Positions 15,498 through 23,725 of a stretch of DNA of 28,855 nucleotides are shown in pieces (position 1 is the first letter of the stretch; every line of letters starts with the position of its first letter). The DNA comes from JANXLS01 sp038227045 (GTDB taxonomy: Bacteria > Planctomycetota > SZUA-567 > H5-PLA8). A program made the position numbers and the translations under genes. The notes below the pieces were generated by a model, which worked only from the letters and a program-made list of their open reading frames with translations, did not search any database and was not told where the DNA came from. The stretch lies in the NCBI GenBank assembly GCA_038227045.1, contig JBBRQD010000073.1:1-28855 (forward strand), read 5' to 3'.

Positions 15498-16425
15498 CGG
15501 GAATCGTCGCTGGCTTTGGAACCGCTTTCGGCTCCGGCACGGCCGGTTTTCGTTTCGCCGCCCATGCGTCCCATTGGGTGCGGTATTCCGGTTTCATCGG
15601 GGTGAACGCGATGGCGACGTTGGGGAGATCGGCCTTGAGTTTCGCGAGGTCTTCGTCGGAGAGCGCGACGTTGTTGAGCGCGAGTTTCGCGAGCTTGGGA
15701 CATTCCTTCAGGCGATTCAATCCGCCGCTGTAGCTCAATACGGACAGTTCGAGAGTCAGCTCTTTCAGATTTGGAATCGTGGCCAGCGGGGCGATGCCGG
15801 CGTCCGTCAGGGCGGCGGTGCCCGAAGGCCACAGCTTCACGATCTCCAGCGCAGGATGCTTGGCGAGAAGCGCGACATTGGCGTCGCTCGCCACGCCATG
15901 CTGGAAAACGACCTGCCGGAGATGCGGGGCCGTGACGATCTGCGCCATGCCGCCGATGCCAAACTTGCCGTCGTTGGCGAAACTTTCCAGCGCGGGGTGA
16001 TTCGCGAGCGCCGACGCGGCCTGCGGCGTGAGGCGATCGGTATGCGACATGATCAACACCTTGAGCGCTTTCATCTCCGCAAATTTCGCCGCGCCGGCAT
16101 CGGTCATCGGCGAATGACTGAAGTAGAGCGCCTCCGGATTCAGCGCCGCGAGATGCGCCATGCCGGCGTCGTCGCTGACCGCGCCGTTGAGGTTGAACGA
16201 GTGCACGGAAAGCGCCGTGACGGCGGCCCATTGCTCGTCGGTGAGCGGAGTTTCAGATTGCAGCGTCAGAGTGAGTCCGACATCTTTACGGTTGCTGATG
16301 TTGGCTTTCAGCGGCTTCAAAATTTCAGGAATTTCGGGGAGCGGCGCGGGCTTGTCGAGCGCCAGAGCACTGACAAATTGGCCGGAGCCGAGCAGGACGA
16401 TGAGGATCAAGAGTTTGCTGAGCAT
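15487..16425 (-). CDS. Secreted leucine-rich-repeat protein
   Basis: The 312-residue protein has a signal peptide (LLILIVLLGSGQFVSALA). Irregular leucine-rich repeats of about 24 residues span about 70-285 (for example LTDAGIAPLATIPNLKELTL and ALSDEDLAKLKADLPNV). A Lys/Pro/Ala-rich tail follows (KRKPAVPEPKAVPKPA). Such cysteine-poor repeats bind proteins; the partner is unknown. In Planctomycetota and Verrucomicrobiota these genes often sit beside PSD1 and DUF1501 genes, as here: it follows DUF1501 by 39 bases. Its stop codon lies within operator 2 of the downstream operon. There is no enzymatic motif. Confidence 0.82.
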   Translation of the reverse strand: MLSKLLILIVLLGSGQFVSALALDKPAPLPEIPEILKPLKANISNRKDVGLTLTLQSETPLTDEQWAAVTALSVHSFNLNGAVSDDAGMAHLAALNPEALYFSHSPMTDAGAAKFAEMKALKVLIMSHTDRLTPQAASALANHPALESFANDGKFGIGGMAQIVTAPHLRQVVFQHGVASDANVALLAKHPALEIVKLWPSGTAALTDAGIAPLATIPNLKELTLELSVLSYSGGLNRLKECPKLAKLALNNVALSDEDLAKLKADLPNVAIAFTPMKPEYRTQWDAWAAKRKPAVPEPKAVPKPATIPETK

Positions 16426-16464
16426 GTGAGTGAAGTCTCGCGAGTTTGAGGGATTGGTCTGAAC

Positions 16465-17976
16465 CTATTTGATGAGTTTAGTCGGAACCTTCGCTTTGCC
16501 TTCCACTCCAATCAAGCGTTGCTCAAGCCCCTGGTAAGGGTAGATGAGCTTAAATGGATCGAGGCCGATCTGTGTCAGAATCAGCGCCTGCAAGTCGCGA
16601 ATGCTGACGGGATTTTCGGTGATGTAGTATCCGAGTTCGTCCGTCTCGCCATACACTTGCCCACCTTTGATTCCACCGCCGGCCATCATCATGCTGAAAG
16701 CAAACGGATGATGGTCGCGGCCGATGAAATTGGCGCTCGGGTTGTTGTTTTGCTGCATCGGAGTGCGCCCGAATTCGCCGCCCCAGACGATCAGCGTGGA
16801 ATCCAGCAGGCCGCGCTGTTTCAGATCTTTGATCAAACCGGAAAAGGCCCGGTCGATCTGCTGGACCTTGATCGGGAGAATCGTCGGGATGTGTTCCCCG
16901 GGACTGACTCCGTGATGATCCCAGCCCCAATCGTAGAGCTGCACGAACCGCACGCCGCGCTCGACCAGACGCCGCGCCAGCAGGCAATTGTTGGCGAACG
17001 TCGGGTCGTCGCCTTTGTAGCTCGTGCGCACATCGCCGGCTTTGTGCAGATCGGAAACATACCCAGGCTTTGCGCCGTACAGGTCCAGAATGTTCTGCGG
17101 TTCCTTTGTAATATCCATCGCATCGGGGACGCTCATTTGCATCCGGAAGGCGAGTTCGTATTGCGAAATGCGCGTCACTGTTTCAGGATCGCCGATTTCG
17201 TGTTCCTGCATGTCGTTCAATTTTTTCAGCACGTCCAGCGTATCGCGGCGTCCCTCGCGGCTCATGCCTTTGGGGTTCGACAGGAACAGAACTGGATCAC
17301 CATCCGTCCGGCACTGCACGCCTTGATAAACACTTGGCAGAAATCCCCCGCCCCACACGCTGACGCCGGCATCGGGCGTTTTTCCGCCGCTGGTCAGCAC
17401 CACGAATCCCGGCAGATTCTGATTCTCCGAACCCAGACCGTATGTCCCCCACGCCCCCATGCTGGCGCCGCCCAGCAACTGCGTGCCGGTGTGTAGAAAC
17501 AATTGTGCGGGCGCGTGATTGAATTGCTCGGTGTTCATCGATTTGACAATGGCCACATCGCCGAGCACTTCGGGCAGATGCTTCCAGACCTCGCTCAACC
17601 ATGCGCCGCTCGCGCCCTGTTGCGAGAATTTAAATGGCGTGCCCAGCATGTTCGGGACGCCTTTGATGAAGGCAAAGCGCTTGCCTTTCAAAAACTCATC
17701 CGGGCATTTCTGGCCGTTGTGCTCGACCAGTTTGGGCTTGTAGTCGAAGAGGTCGAGCTGCGACGGCGATCCGGCCATGTGCAGATAAATAATGCTCTTC
17801 GCTTTGGGCGCGAAATGCGGCTTCTTGGGCGCGAGCGGATTGGCGTCGCCGGGTTCGTCGGCACGCGCGCTGCGGTTGAGCAACTGGTCCAACGCAATCG
17901 CGCCGACGCCCATGCCGAGCTTGCCGAAGAAGTGGCGGCGAGTGATCGATTTGGCGCATTCGTGCAGAAGGTTCAT
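16465..17976 (-). CDS. DUF1501 family protein with Tat signal
   Basis: From the ATG at 17976 the protein is 503 residues and begins with a twin-arginine signal (SITRRHFFGKLGMGVGAIA), so it is exported folded. The DUF1501 domain fills the rest: IIYLHMAGSPSQLDLFDYKP, WGWDHHG, and STLIVWGGEFGRTP followed by GRDHHPFAFSMMMAGGG. The fold is related to sulfatases and alkaline phosphatases, but no reaction is established for the family. An upstream ATG at 18018 would add 14 residues encoded by a palindromic repeat; I prefer 17976 because AGGAAA lies just before it. It follows the PSD1 gene and precedes LRR, the usual PVC trio, where the pair is thought to act together in the periplasm (partly inferred). 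Confidence 0.9.
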   Translation of the reverse strand: MNLLHECAKSITRRHFFGKLGMGVGAIALDQLLNRSARADEPGDANPLAPKKPHFAPKAKSIIYLHMAGSPSQLDLFDYKPKLVEHNGQKCPDEFLKGKRFAFIKGVPNMLGTPFKFSQQGASGAWLSEVWKHLPEVLGDVAIVKSMNTEQFNHAPAQLFLHTGTQLLGGASMGAWGTYGLGSENQNLPGFVVLTSGGKTPDAGVSVWGGGFLPSVYQGVQCRTDGDPVLFLSNPKGMSREGRRDTLDVLKKLNDMQEHEIGDPETVTRISQYELAFRMQMSVPDAMDITKEPQNILDLYGAKPGYVSDLHKAGDVRTSYKGDDPTFANNCLLARRLVERGVRFVQLYDWGWDHHGVSPGEHIPTILPIKVQQIDRAFSGLIKDLKQRGLLDSTLIVWGGEFGRTPMQQNNNPSANFIGRDHHPFAFSMMMAGGGIKGGQVYGETDELGYYITENPVSIRDLQALILTQIGLDPFKLIYPYQGLEQRLIGVEGKAKVPTKLIK

Positions 17977-17991
17977 TTCATTTTTCCTAAA

Positions 17992-18064
17992 GAGCCGCGC
18001 ACGTAAGTAAGCGGCCATCTCGCTTGTGCATTCAAACCTGTCCGCTTACTTACGTGCGCGGCTC
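17992..18064. repeat. Palindromic element, copy 1 (23-bp perfect arms)
   Basis: The 23-base arm at 17992-18014, beginning GAGCCGCGCACGTAAG, is the exact reverse complement of 18042-18064, with a 27-base loop between. The same arm sequence forms the hairpin at 23555-23625. It lies between the PSD1 stop and the DUF1501 ribosome-binding site. There is no T tract, so it is more likely a dispersed REP/MITE-like element that may also shape the operon transcript. Confidence 0.85.
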
Positions 18065-18066
18065 CT

Positions 18067-21000
18067 TTACTTCGTCACAAATTCATCCAGATTCAAAATC
18101 ACATTTGCCACCGCTGTCAGCGCCGCCGCATGCGCGGCGTCCATTCCTGCCGGAAGTGGACCGAGCGGGTCGGTCGCGAGCTTTTCCATCGCTGTTTTGT
18201 CCGCCTTCCCTTCCTCGATTCGTCGCTCATACAATTTGGCGAGTTCCGAAATCTCCTCGGGGCGAGGTTCGCGCAGAAGTGCTTCGCGCAACCCGAATGC
18301 GATCTGACCTTCCAATTTTTCGCCGCCCCTTAATGCCATTTTGCGGGCAAGTGCCTGAGCGCATTCGACGAACACAGGATCGTTCAACGTGATCAGCGCT
18401 TGCAACGGCGTGTTCGTTCGCGGACGGCGCAGCGTGCAGATTTCGCGGCTGGTTGCATCGAAGAGAATCGCTTCGGGATAGGGCGTCGTGCGCTTGATAA
18501 ACGTGTACAAGCCGCGCCGATAGCGATCCTCGCCGGGACTCGTGGCCCAATCGTCGTTGCTGTATGTGGACTTCCACAGCCCGGGCGGCTGGTAGGGCAT
18601 CACCGACGGCCCAAACATTTTCGAGCTGAGCAATCCGCTGACGGACAGCGCCTGGTCGCGGAGCATTTCCGCTTCCATGCGGAAGCGCGGCCCGCGCGCC
18701 AGCAGGCGGTTGAACCGGTCTCGTTTTGCCAATTCCGGCGTGGCGCGCGCGCTTTGGCGGTACGCCGCCGACAGCGCAATTTTCTTGACGAGCTTTTTAA
18801 ACGACCAGCCATTCTCCATGAAATCGACCGCGAGCCAATCCAACAATTCGGGGTGCGACACGGGTGCGCCCTGCGACCCAAAATCTTCCAGTGTTTCGAC
18901 GATGCCCACCCCAAACATCTGCGCCCACACGCGATTGACCGCGACGCGCGCCGTCAGCGGATTCTCTGGCGAACAAATCCATTGCGCGAGCCCCAGGCGA
19001 TTCTTCGGCAGGCCGTCCGGCCACGCGTGCAGCGAAGAGGGAACCGACGCTTCGACCGCTTCCGTCTGATCGAGGAAATTGCCGCGATTCAAGACTTTGG
19101 TGACGCGGCGCTTTTTCTCGGACAATTCACGCAGAATCGGAGTCGCGACGGGTTTCACCACCGCGCGCTCGCCCTTTAACTTGGCGATCTCGTCGCGCAC
19201 GGTTTTGTGCTGTGGGCAAATGTTCGTGAAATGAGTCAGCAGCGCCCGCTTTTGTTCAGCGCTCCGCGCATCGGGGGCAACCGCGACGATCTTTGAAATC
19301 GCGTCGGGCACGGAAGGCGACAATCCCGGCGTCGCGTCGCTCGTCAATGCGATACGGAATTTTCCCATGCTGAAGCCGGGATACGAGAACTCAAACGAAT
19401 GATCGAGCGTCAGCGTGAGTTCCTTGCCTTGAACAAGTTTCAGCGGAGCCGCCAACGAGAACACGGCGGTATGCGGCTCAGTCAGTTTGGGCGAAACGGC
19501 CCAACCGTGTTTCTTTGGATCGGGATTTTTCAACACGTGTTCGACGGGGTAATCGTGCTGCGAAAAATCCGCAATCGCCTTGTTGAACGGAATCTCTTCG
19601 TCTTTGCCGTCTGAGGTTTTGACGCTGAGCTTGATGCCGGTCAGCACGAAATTACCATCGTCTTTCGAACGCCCGACGCCTCCTTTGGGATGCGACGCAT
19701 CGGGAAGCGCTTCGACCCGCAATCCAGTCAGATCGAGTTGCGGCGCGTCAAATGTCAACGTGTACTGCTCCTTCGCCGGACCTCCGTTCTGGCCTTTGCT
19801 CTTTACCAGAATCGAGCCGTCGTTCTGCTGTTCCAGCGCCGAGCCGCTGACAGCTTTGAGACTCTTCGGACGAATCGTCTGCCAGCCGAGATGCTGCTTG
19901 ATTTCGTTTTCCCACGCGGGAAGCGCGGCTTCGATCTCCGGTGAATTCTCCTTCAATTTTAATTCGGCGGACGCGATGGCCGCGTCCAGCGTCGCGATGC
20001 GCTCCACTTCATTGCGCGAAGGCGTCGCGAGCGTGGGCTGCTCGTCGCCTCGATTGGCGTCTTCGGTCTGATTGAAGAACGCGTAGAAACTGTAGTAATC
20101 GTTAATCGTGATCGGGTCGTATTTGTGCGTGTGGCATTTGGCGCAGCCCATCGACAAACCCATCCACACTTGCACGGTCGTATCAACGCGGTCGCGCACG
20201 GAATGCATGCGAAATTCTTCGTGGTCCACCCCGCCTTCTTCGTTGGTCATCGTGTTGCGATGGAATCCGGTGGCCACGAGTTGATCGAGAGTGGGTTTTT
20301 CAAGCAAATCTCCGGCAAGCTGCTCGCGCGTGAAGCGGTCGTATGGCATGTCGGCGTTGAAGGTATTGATGACCCAGTCGCGCCACGGCCAGATGGTGCG
20401 GCGGAGATCTTTTTCGTATCCTTTTGTGTCGGCGAAGCGAGCCAGGTCGAGCCAGACGCGAGCCCAGCGTTCGCCATACGCCGGCGAGGCCAGCAATCCG
20501 TCCACATATTTTTCAAACGCATTCGGCGACGGATCGTTGACGAACGATTTCAAGCTGTCGGCCGATGGCGGCAGACCGGTTAAATCCAGCGCGGCGCGGC
20601 GGGCCAGCGTGAATTTGCTCGCTTCAGGCGACGGGTTGATCTTTTCGGATTCGATTTTCCGGAGCACGAAAAAGTCGATTTCGTTTTTCGTCCAACCCTT
20701 CGACGCGACATCGGGCAGCGGCGCTTTGACCGGCTTTTCAAAGGACCAGTGTTTTGAAAATGGCGCGCCTTCGGCGACCCAGCGCTTCAGAGTCGCGATT
20801 TGTTCAGACTTCAGTTTTTTGCCTGACTCGGCCGGCGGCATGTGATCTTCGTCGACGGTCGTCGTGATGCGCCGCACCAGTTCGCTCTCGTCCAGCTTGC
20901 CCGGAACGATGGCGCGTTTTTCCGATTTGGCAGGCAGCATTGCGGCGTCGCGGTCGTCAAGGCGCAGGCCGCCTTTGCGCGCAGCTTTGTCGAAGCCGTG

Positions 21001-21129
21001 GCATTTGAAACAGTTCTCAGTGAGAATGGGCCGAATATCGCGGTTGAAATTGATCGGGGCGTCCGACGCGAACGCCCCAATTGTTCCAAACGAACAAACC
21101 GTCGCCAACGTTAAAGTGAGTTGCTTCAT
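18067..21129 (-). CDS. Planctomycete-type cytochrome protein: PSCyt1-PSCyt2 (DUF1549)-PSD1 (DUF1553)
   Basis: The 1020-residue protein has a signal peptide (residues 1-22). An N-terminal c-type cytochrome domain carries a haem motif CFKCH (40-44) and a likely axial Met in DHMPP (97). DUF1549 covers about 147-355 (TLARRAALDLTGLPP, GERWARVWLDLARFADTKG) and includes a second CAKCH (329-333) in the familiar CAKCHTHKYDPI motif. A beta-rich insertion follows, and DUF1553 covers about 700-960 (ENPLTARVAVNRVWAQMFG, RRPRTNTPLQALITLNDP). It is periplasmic and probably an electron-transfer or oxidoreductase component whose substrate is unknown. It is the first gene of the minus-strand run, followed by DUF1501 and LRR. 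Its upstream region holds a 26-bp inverted repeat. Confidence 0.93.
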   Translation of the reverse strand: MKQLTLTLATVCSFGTIGAFASDAPINFNRDIRPILTENCFKCHGFDKAARKGGLRLDDRDAAMLPAKSEKRAIVPGKLDESELVRRITTTVDEDHMPPAESGKKLKSEQIATLKRWVAEGAPFSKHWSFEKPVKAPLPDVASKGWTKNEIDFFVLRKIESEKINPSPEASKFTLARRAALDLTGLPPSADSLKSFVNDPSPNAFEKYVDGLLASPAYGERWARVWLDLARFADTKGYEKDLRRTIWPWRDWVINTFNADMPYDRFTREQLAGDLLEKPTLDQLVATGFHRNTMTNEEGGVDHEEFRMHSVRDRVDTTVQVWMGLSMGCAKCHTHKYDPITINDYYSFYAFFNQTEDANRGDEQPTLATPSRNEVERIATLDAAIASAELKLKENSPEIEAALPAWENEIKQHLGWQTIRPKSLKAVSGSALEQQNDGSILVKSKGQNGGPAKEQYTLTFDAPQLDLTGLRVEALPDASHPKGGVGRSKDDGNFVLTGIKLSVKTSDGKDEEIPFNKAIADFSQHDYPVEHVLKNPDPKKHGWAVSPKLTEPHTAVFSLAAPLKLVQGKELTLTLDHSFEFSYPGFSMGKFRIALTSDATPGLSPSVPDAISKIVAVAPDARSAEQKRALLTHFTNICPQHKTVRDEIAKLKGERAVVKPVATPILRELSEKKRRVTKVLNRGNFLDQTEAVEASVPSSLHAWPDGLPKNRLGLAQWICSPENPLTARVAVNRVWAQMFGVGIVETLEDFGSQGAPVSHPELLDWLAVDFMENGWSFKKLVKKIALSAAYRQSARATPELAKRDRFNRLLARGPRFRMEAEMLRDQALSVSGLLSSKMFGPSVMPYQPPGLWKSTYSNDDWATSPGEDRYRRGLYTFIKRTTPYPEAILFDATSREICTLRRPRTNTPLQALITLNDPVFVECAQALARKMALRGGEKLEGQIAFGLREALLREPRPEEISELAKLYERRIEEGKADKTAMEKLATDPLGPLPAGMDAAHAAALTAVANVILNLDEFVTK

Positions 21130-21149
21130 AGATACGATACGTCTCCGCG

Positions 21150-21247
21150 TTAGCTGTTAGCGATTAGCTTTTAGCTATTAGCCATTCGCTAAAGCTAATC
21201 GCCAATCGCTAAAAGCCAATTGCTAAAAGCTAATCGCTAACAGCTAA
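21150..21247. repeat. Hairpin with 26-bp perfect arms built of short GCTAA-type repeats
   Basis: Bases 21150-21175, starting TTAGCTGTTAGCGATTAG, are the exact reverse complement of 21222-21247. The 46-base loop contains further variants of the same unit (GCTAATCGC, GCTAAAAGC), and another GCTAAC follows the right arm. It fills the gap between the divergent PSD1 and kinase genes, where both promoters should lie. It is a low-complexity palindromic repeat rather than a CRISPR array, because there are no unique spacers. Confidence 0.8.
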
Positions 21248-21271
21248 AAGCTAACTTGACCCATCCGTCAC

Positions 21272-22312
21272 ATGACGCAAAATGGCGTTCTCAACCGATT
21301 GAAAGGCCGTGCCGCGATGAGTGAGGAACTCGACATTGAAAAGCCCGGAGATTTAGTCGGTTACTTGCGCGCATCTGGCCGCGTCCCGCCCGACGAGAAG
21401 TTGACGCTCACCATATTAAGTGGAGGCGTCTCAAACCGCACGGCGCTTCTGGAACGCGGCAACGGAGAAAGTTGGGTCGTCAAGCAGGCGCTGGCAAAAT
21501 TGCGCGTCGCCGCGGATTGGTACAGCAGCCCCGAGCGCATTCATCGCGAAGCACTGGGTTTGCGCTGGCTCGCTCAAGTCGCTCCCACCGGCTCCATCGT
21601 TCCATTTATTTTCGAGAACCACGAACATCACCTCCTGGCAATGCAGGCTGTGCCGCAACCGCATGAGAACTGGAAGACCGTTTTGTTGCGGGGTGAATTG
21701 GATTCAAATCATATCGTCCAATTTGGACAACTCCTGGGATCCATTCACCGCAATGCAAGAGCGCTTCGCGACGATTTGGAACCGGCCTTTGCCGATACGT
21801 CGTTTTTCGATTCGCTGCGCCTGGAACCGTACTATGCCTTCAGTGCCCAGCAAGCGCCCGGTGCGTCGGCGTTTTTGAACAATCTGATTGCGGAAACGCG
21901 CGCGCACCGGACAACCCTGGTGCATGGAGATTACAGCCCCAAGAATGTGCTGGTGTACAACAATCGACTCGTTCTACTCGATCACGAAGTCATTCACTGG
22001 GGCGACCCGGCGTTCGACATCGGTTTTTCGCTCACGCATTTGTTGAGCAAGGCGCATCATTTGAAAACACGGCGCGCGGCTTTTATCGCGGCGTCCCACC
22101 TTTATTGGAAAAGCTACAACGATTCCTCGTTTGAATCGCGCGCCGTCCGGCATACTCTTGCGTGCCTTCTGGCGCGCGTGGCGGGGCGCTCGCCATTGGA
22201 ATATTTAAGTGCGGAGGAGCGCGGCGTGCAGCAGAGCGCCGTATTGAAACTGATGGGCAAACCGCCCGCCACAATTCCTGAATTGATTGAGGGATTTGCG
22301 TCATGCCTGTAA
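21272..22312 (+). CDS. Aminoglycoside-phosphotransferase-fold kinase
   Basis: The 346-residue protein shows the APH/choline-kinase fold: a glycine-rich ILSGGVSNRT loop, Lys in WVVKQAL (K71), Glu in IHREALGLRW, catalytic loop LVHGDYSPKNVL (H218, D220, N225) and metal-binding LLDHEVIHWGDPAFDIG (D237). WVVKQAL, IHREAL and DHEVIHWGDPAFDIG are reminiscent of 5-methylthioribose kinase, but the match is not enough for that name. Such enzymes phosphorylate hydroxyl groups of small molecules in the cytoplasm. The ATG at 21317 (MSEELDIEKPGDLV), preceded by GAAAGG, is at least as likely a start as 21272. The gene overlaps the enolase-like gene by ten bases, implying coupled translation and a shared pathway. 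It diverges from PSD1. Confidence 0.85.
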   Translation: MTQNGVLNRLKGRAAMSEELDIEKPGDLVGYLRASGRVPPDEKLTLTILSGGVSNRTALLERGNGESWVVKQALAKLRVAADWYSSPERIHREALGLRWLAQVAPTGSIVPFIFENHEHHLLAMQAVPQPHENWKTVLLRGELDSNHIVQFGQLLGSIHRNARALRDDLEPAFADTSFFDSLRLEPYYAFSAQQAPGASAFLNNLIAETRAHRTTLVHGDYSPKNVLVYNNRLVLLDHEVIHWGDPAFDIGFSLTHLLSKAHHLKTRRAAFIAASHLYWKSYNDSSFESRAVRHTLACLLARVAGRSPLEYLSAEERGVQQSAVLKLMGKPPATIPELIEGFASCL

Positions 22313-23574
22313 TTCAAGAACTTCGTGCGATCGAAATTCTCGACAGCCGCGGGCGTCCGACCGTCAAAGCGTATTGCACGCTGGCCAGCGGCGCATCGGC
22401 ATCCGCGTCGGTTCCGTCGGGTGCATCGACGGGCCTGGCGGAGGCGCTGGAACTTCGCGATGGCGATTCCAACCGCTATCGGGGGTTGGGCTGCCGAACC
22501 GCGGCAAGCCATATCAATGGCGAAATTCGTCAGAAAATTTCGGGACGGGAACTGGATACGCAGGCTGCGCTGGACCGCATGTTAATTGCGCTCGACGGCA
22601 CGGAAAATAAATCGAGGCTCGGCGCGAATGCGTTGCTCGCCGTCTCCCTGGCGTTTGCGCGCGCGACAAGTCTGGAAAAGAAAATTCCGCTCTACCAGCG
22701 CTTTGCGGAAATCCTGGGAACGGTTCCCGGAACATTGCCCCGTCCGACAATCAATCTGTTCAGCGGCGGAAAACATGCGGGCGGACAGGTTGCGATTCAA
22801 GATGTGCTGCTGGTTCCGATGTCCGCACACTCGATGAACGAAGCCCTGGCGATGACGTTTGCAGTGTACCAGTGCGCGGCGGAATTGATCGCGCGGGAAT
22901 ACGGCATGCGCGTGCTGCGCGCGGACGAAGGCGGTCTCGCGCCGCCCGCGCCGAACAGTTCCGTTCTGCTCGATCACGCGGCGACAGCCATCGAAGCCGC
23001 GGGATTAAAATTGGGACGCGACGTATGTCTTGCCGTCGATGTCGCGTCCAGCCATTTTTTTAACAATGGGATCTATGATTTGGATGGAACGCAACTTTCC
23101 AGCGATGCAATGATCGAGATTCTGTGTGGCTGGTTGCGCGACTACCCCATCAACAGTTTGGAAGACGGACTGGCTGAAAGCGATTGGGAGCATTGGCCAC
23201 GGCTTCGAACAGCGGCTGCCGGACGAGCGCTGATTCTGGGCGATGATTTGTTGTGCACAAATCCAAATCGTATTCAGCGCGCGATTAATTCGAAAGCGGC
23301 CAATGCGCTGCTTCTAAAAGTAAATCAGATTGGCACATTGACGGAAGCCGCCGAAGCCTGCCTGCTGGCGCGCTCCGACAATTGGCACGTCACCGTCAGC
23401 GCGCGCAGCGGCGAGACCGAGGATGACTGGTTGGCGGACTTGGCGGTCGGCTGGTCGGGGAACCATATTAAGGTGGGATCGATTACGCAATCCGAACGCC
23501 TGGCGAAATACAATCGTCTGCTTGAAATCGAAGCGGATACAGGCTGGCCATTGCCGCCAGAGCCGCGCACGTAA
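22303..23574 (+). CDS. Divergent enolase paralogue
   Basis: The 423-residue protein is close to normal enolase length and aligns along the whole family. It keeps PSGASTG (S42), the loop His in SGGKHAGG (H158), ADEGGLAP (E209), the metal ligands in LAVDVASS (D246), SLEDGL (E287) and LGDDL (D314 or D315), the base Lys in LLLKVNQIGTLTEA (K339), and RSGETED (R368, S369) and K390. Two conserved active-site positions differ: the Glu of the IQE motif is Asp (IQD, 167), and the His of SHRSGET is Ala (SARSGET, 367). The loop NGG is SGG. It may dehydrate a related phosphorylated acid, or be a weak enolase. Its ATG overlaps the upstream kinase gene. The last residues and stop codon come from a palindromic repeat. 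I withhold the symbol eno because of the substitutions. Confidence 0.87.
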   Translation: MPVIQELRAIEILDSRGRPTVKAYCTLASGASASASVPSGASTGLAEALELRDGDSNRYRGLGCRTAASHINGEIRQKISGRELDTQAALDRMLIALDGTENKSRLGANALLAVSLAFARATSLEKKIPLYQRFAEILGTVPGTLPRPTINLFSGGKHAGGQVAIQDVLLVPMSAHSMNEALAMTFAVYQCAAELIAREYGMRVLRADEGGLAPPAPNSSVLLDHAATAIEAAGLKLGRDVCLAVDVASSHFFNNGIYDLDGTQLSSDAMIEILCGWLRDYPINSLEDGLAESDWEHWPRLRTAAAGRALILGDDLLCTNPNRIQRAINSKAANALLLKVNQIGTLTEAAEACLLARSDNWHVTVSARSGETEDDWLADLAVGWSGNHIKVGSITQSERLAKYNRLLEIEADTGWPLPPEPRT

Positions 23575-23625
23575 GTAAGCGGCCAAACATGTTAACGCCG
23601 CTTATTTACGTGCGCGGCTCTGGCG
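23555..23625. repeat. Palindromic element, copy 2 (28-bp arms), overlapping the end of the enolase-like gene
   Basis: Bases 23555-23582 pair with 23598-23625 over 28 bp with a single G-T wobble and a 15-base loop. The inner arm, beginning GAGCCGCGCACGTAAG, is identical to the arm of the element at 17992-18064 and continues identically into GCGGCCA. The TAA of the enolase-like gene is the TAA inside CGTAAGTAAG. No T tract follows. Confidence 0.85.
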
Positions 23626-23725
23626 ACAGTGTATACAAAACCAGTTTACCAATTGTTCGGCAAAATCTGACGTTTATGAAATTCGATGTTACCATCCAGT
23701 ATCAACACATATGAGGAGTCACGCC

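Noticed and set aside
15352..16449. 365-codon plus-strand frame opposite the LRR gene
   Set aside because: Arg-rich shadow of the GC-rich minus-strand gene; the LRR protein on the other strand has a signal peptide and clear repeats.
16519..17496. 325-codon plus-strand frame opposite DUF1501
   Set aside because: Antisense shadow; the minus strand carries the recognisable DUF1501 motifs.
17977..18018. Upstream start for the DUF1501 protein
   Set aside because: The extra 14 residues are encoded largely by a dispersed palindromic element, and the ATG at 17976 has a good ribosome-binding site and leads directly into the Tat signal.
21150..21255. CRISPR-like short repeats
   Set aside because: The units are contiguous, imperfect and inverted, without unique spacers of constant length; it is one palindromic low-complexity element.
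21272..22312. Naming the kinase mtnK
   Set aside because: It shares the general fold and some motif spacing with methylthioribose kinase, but no other methionine-salvage gene is nearby and the key signature is not decisive.
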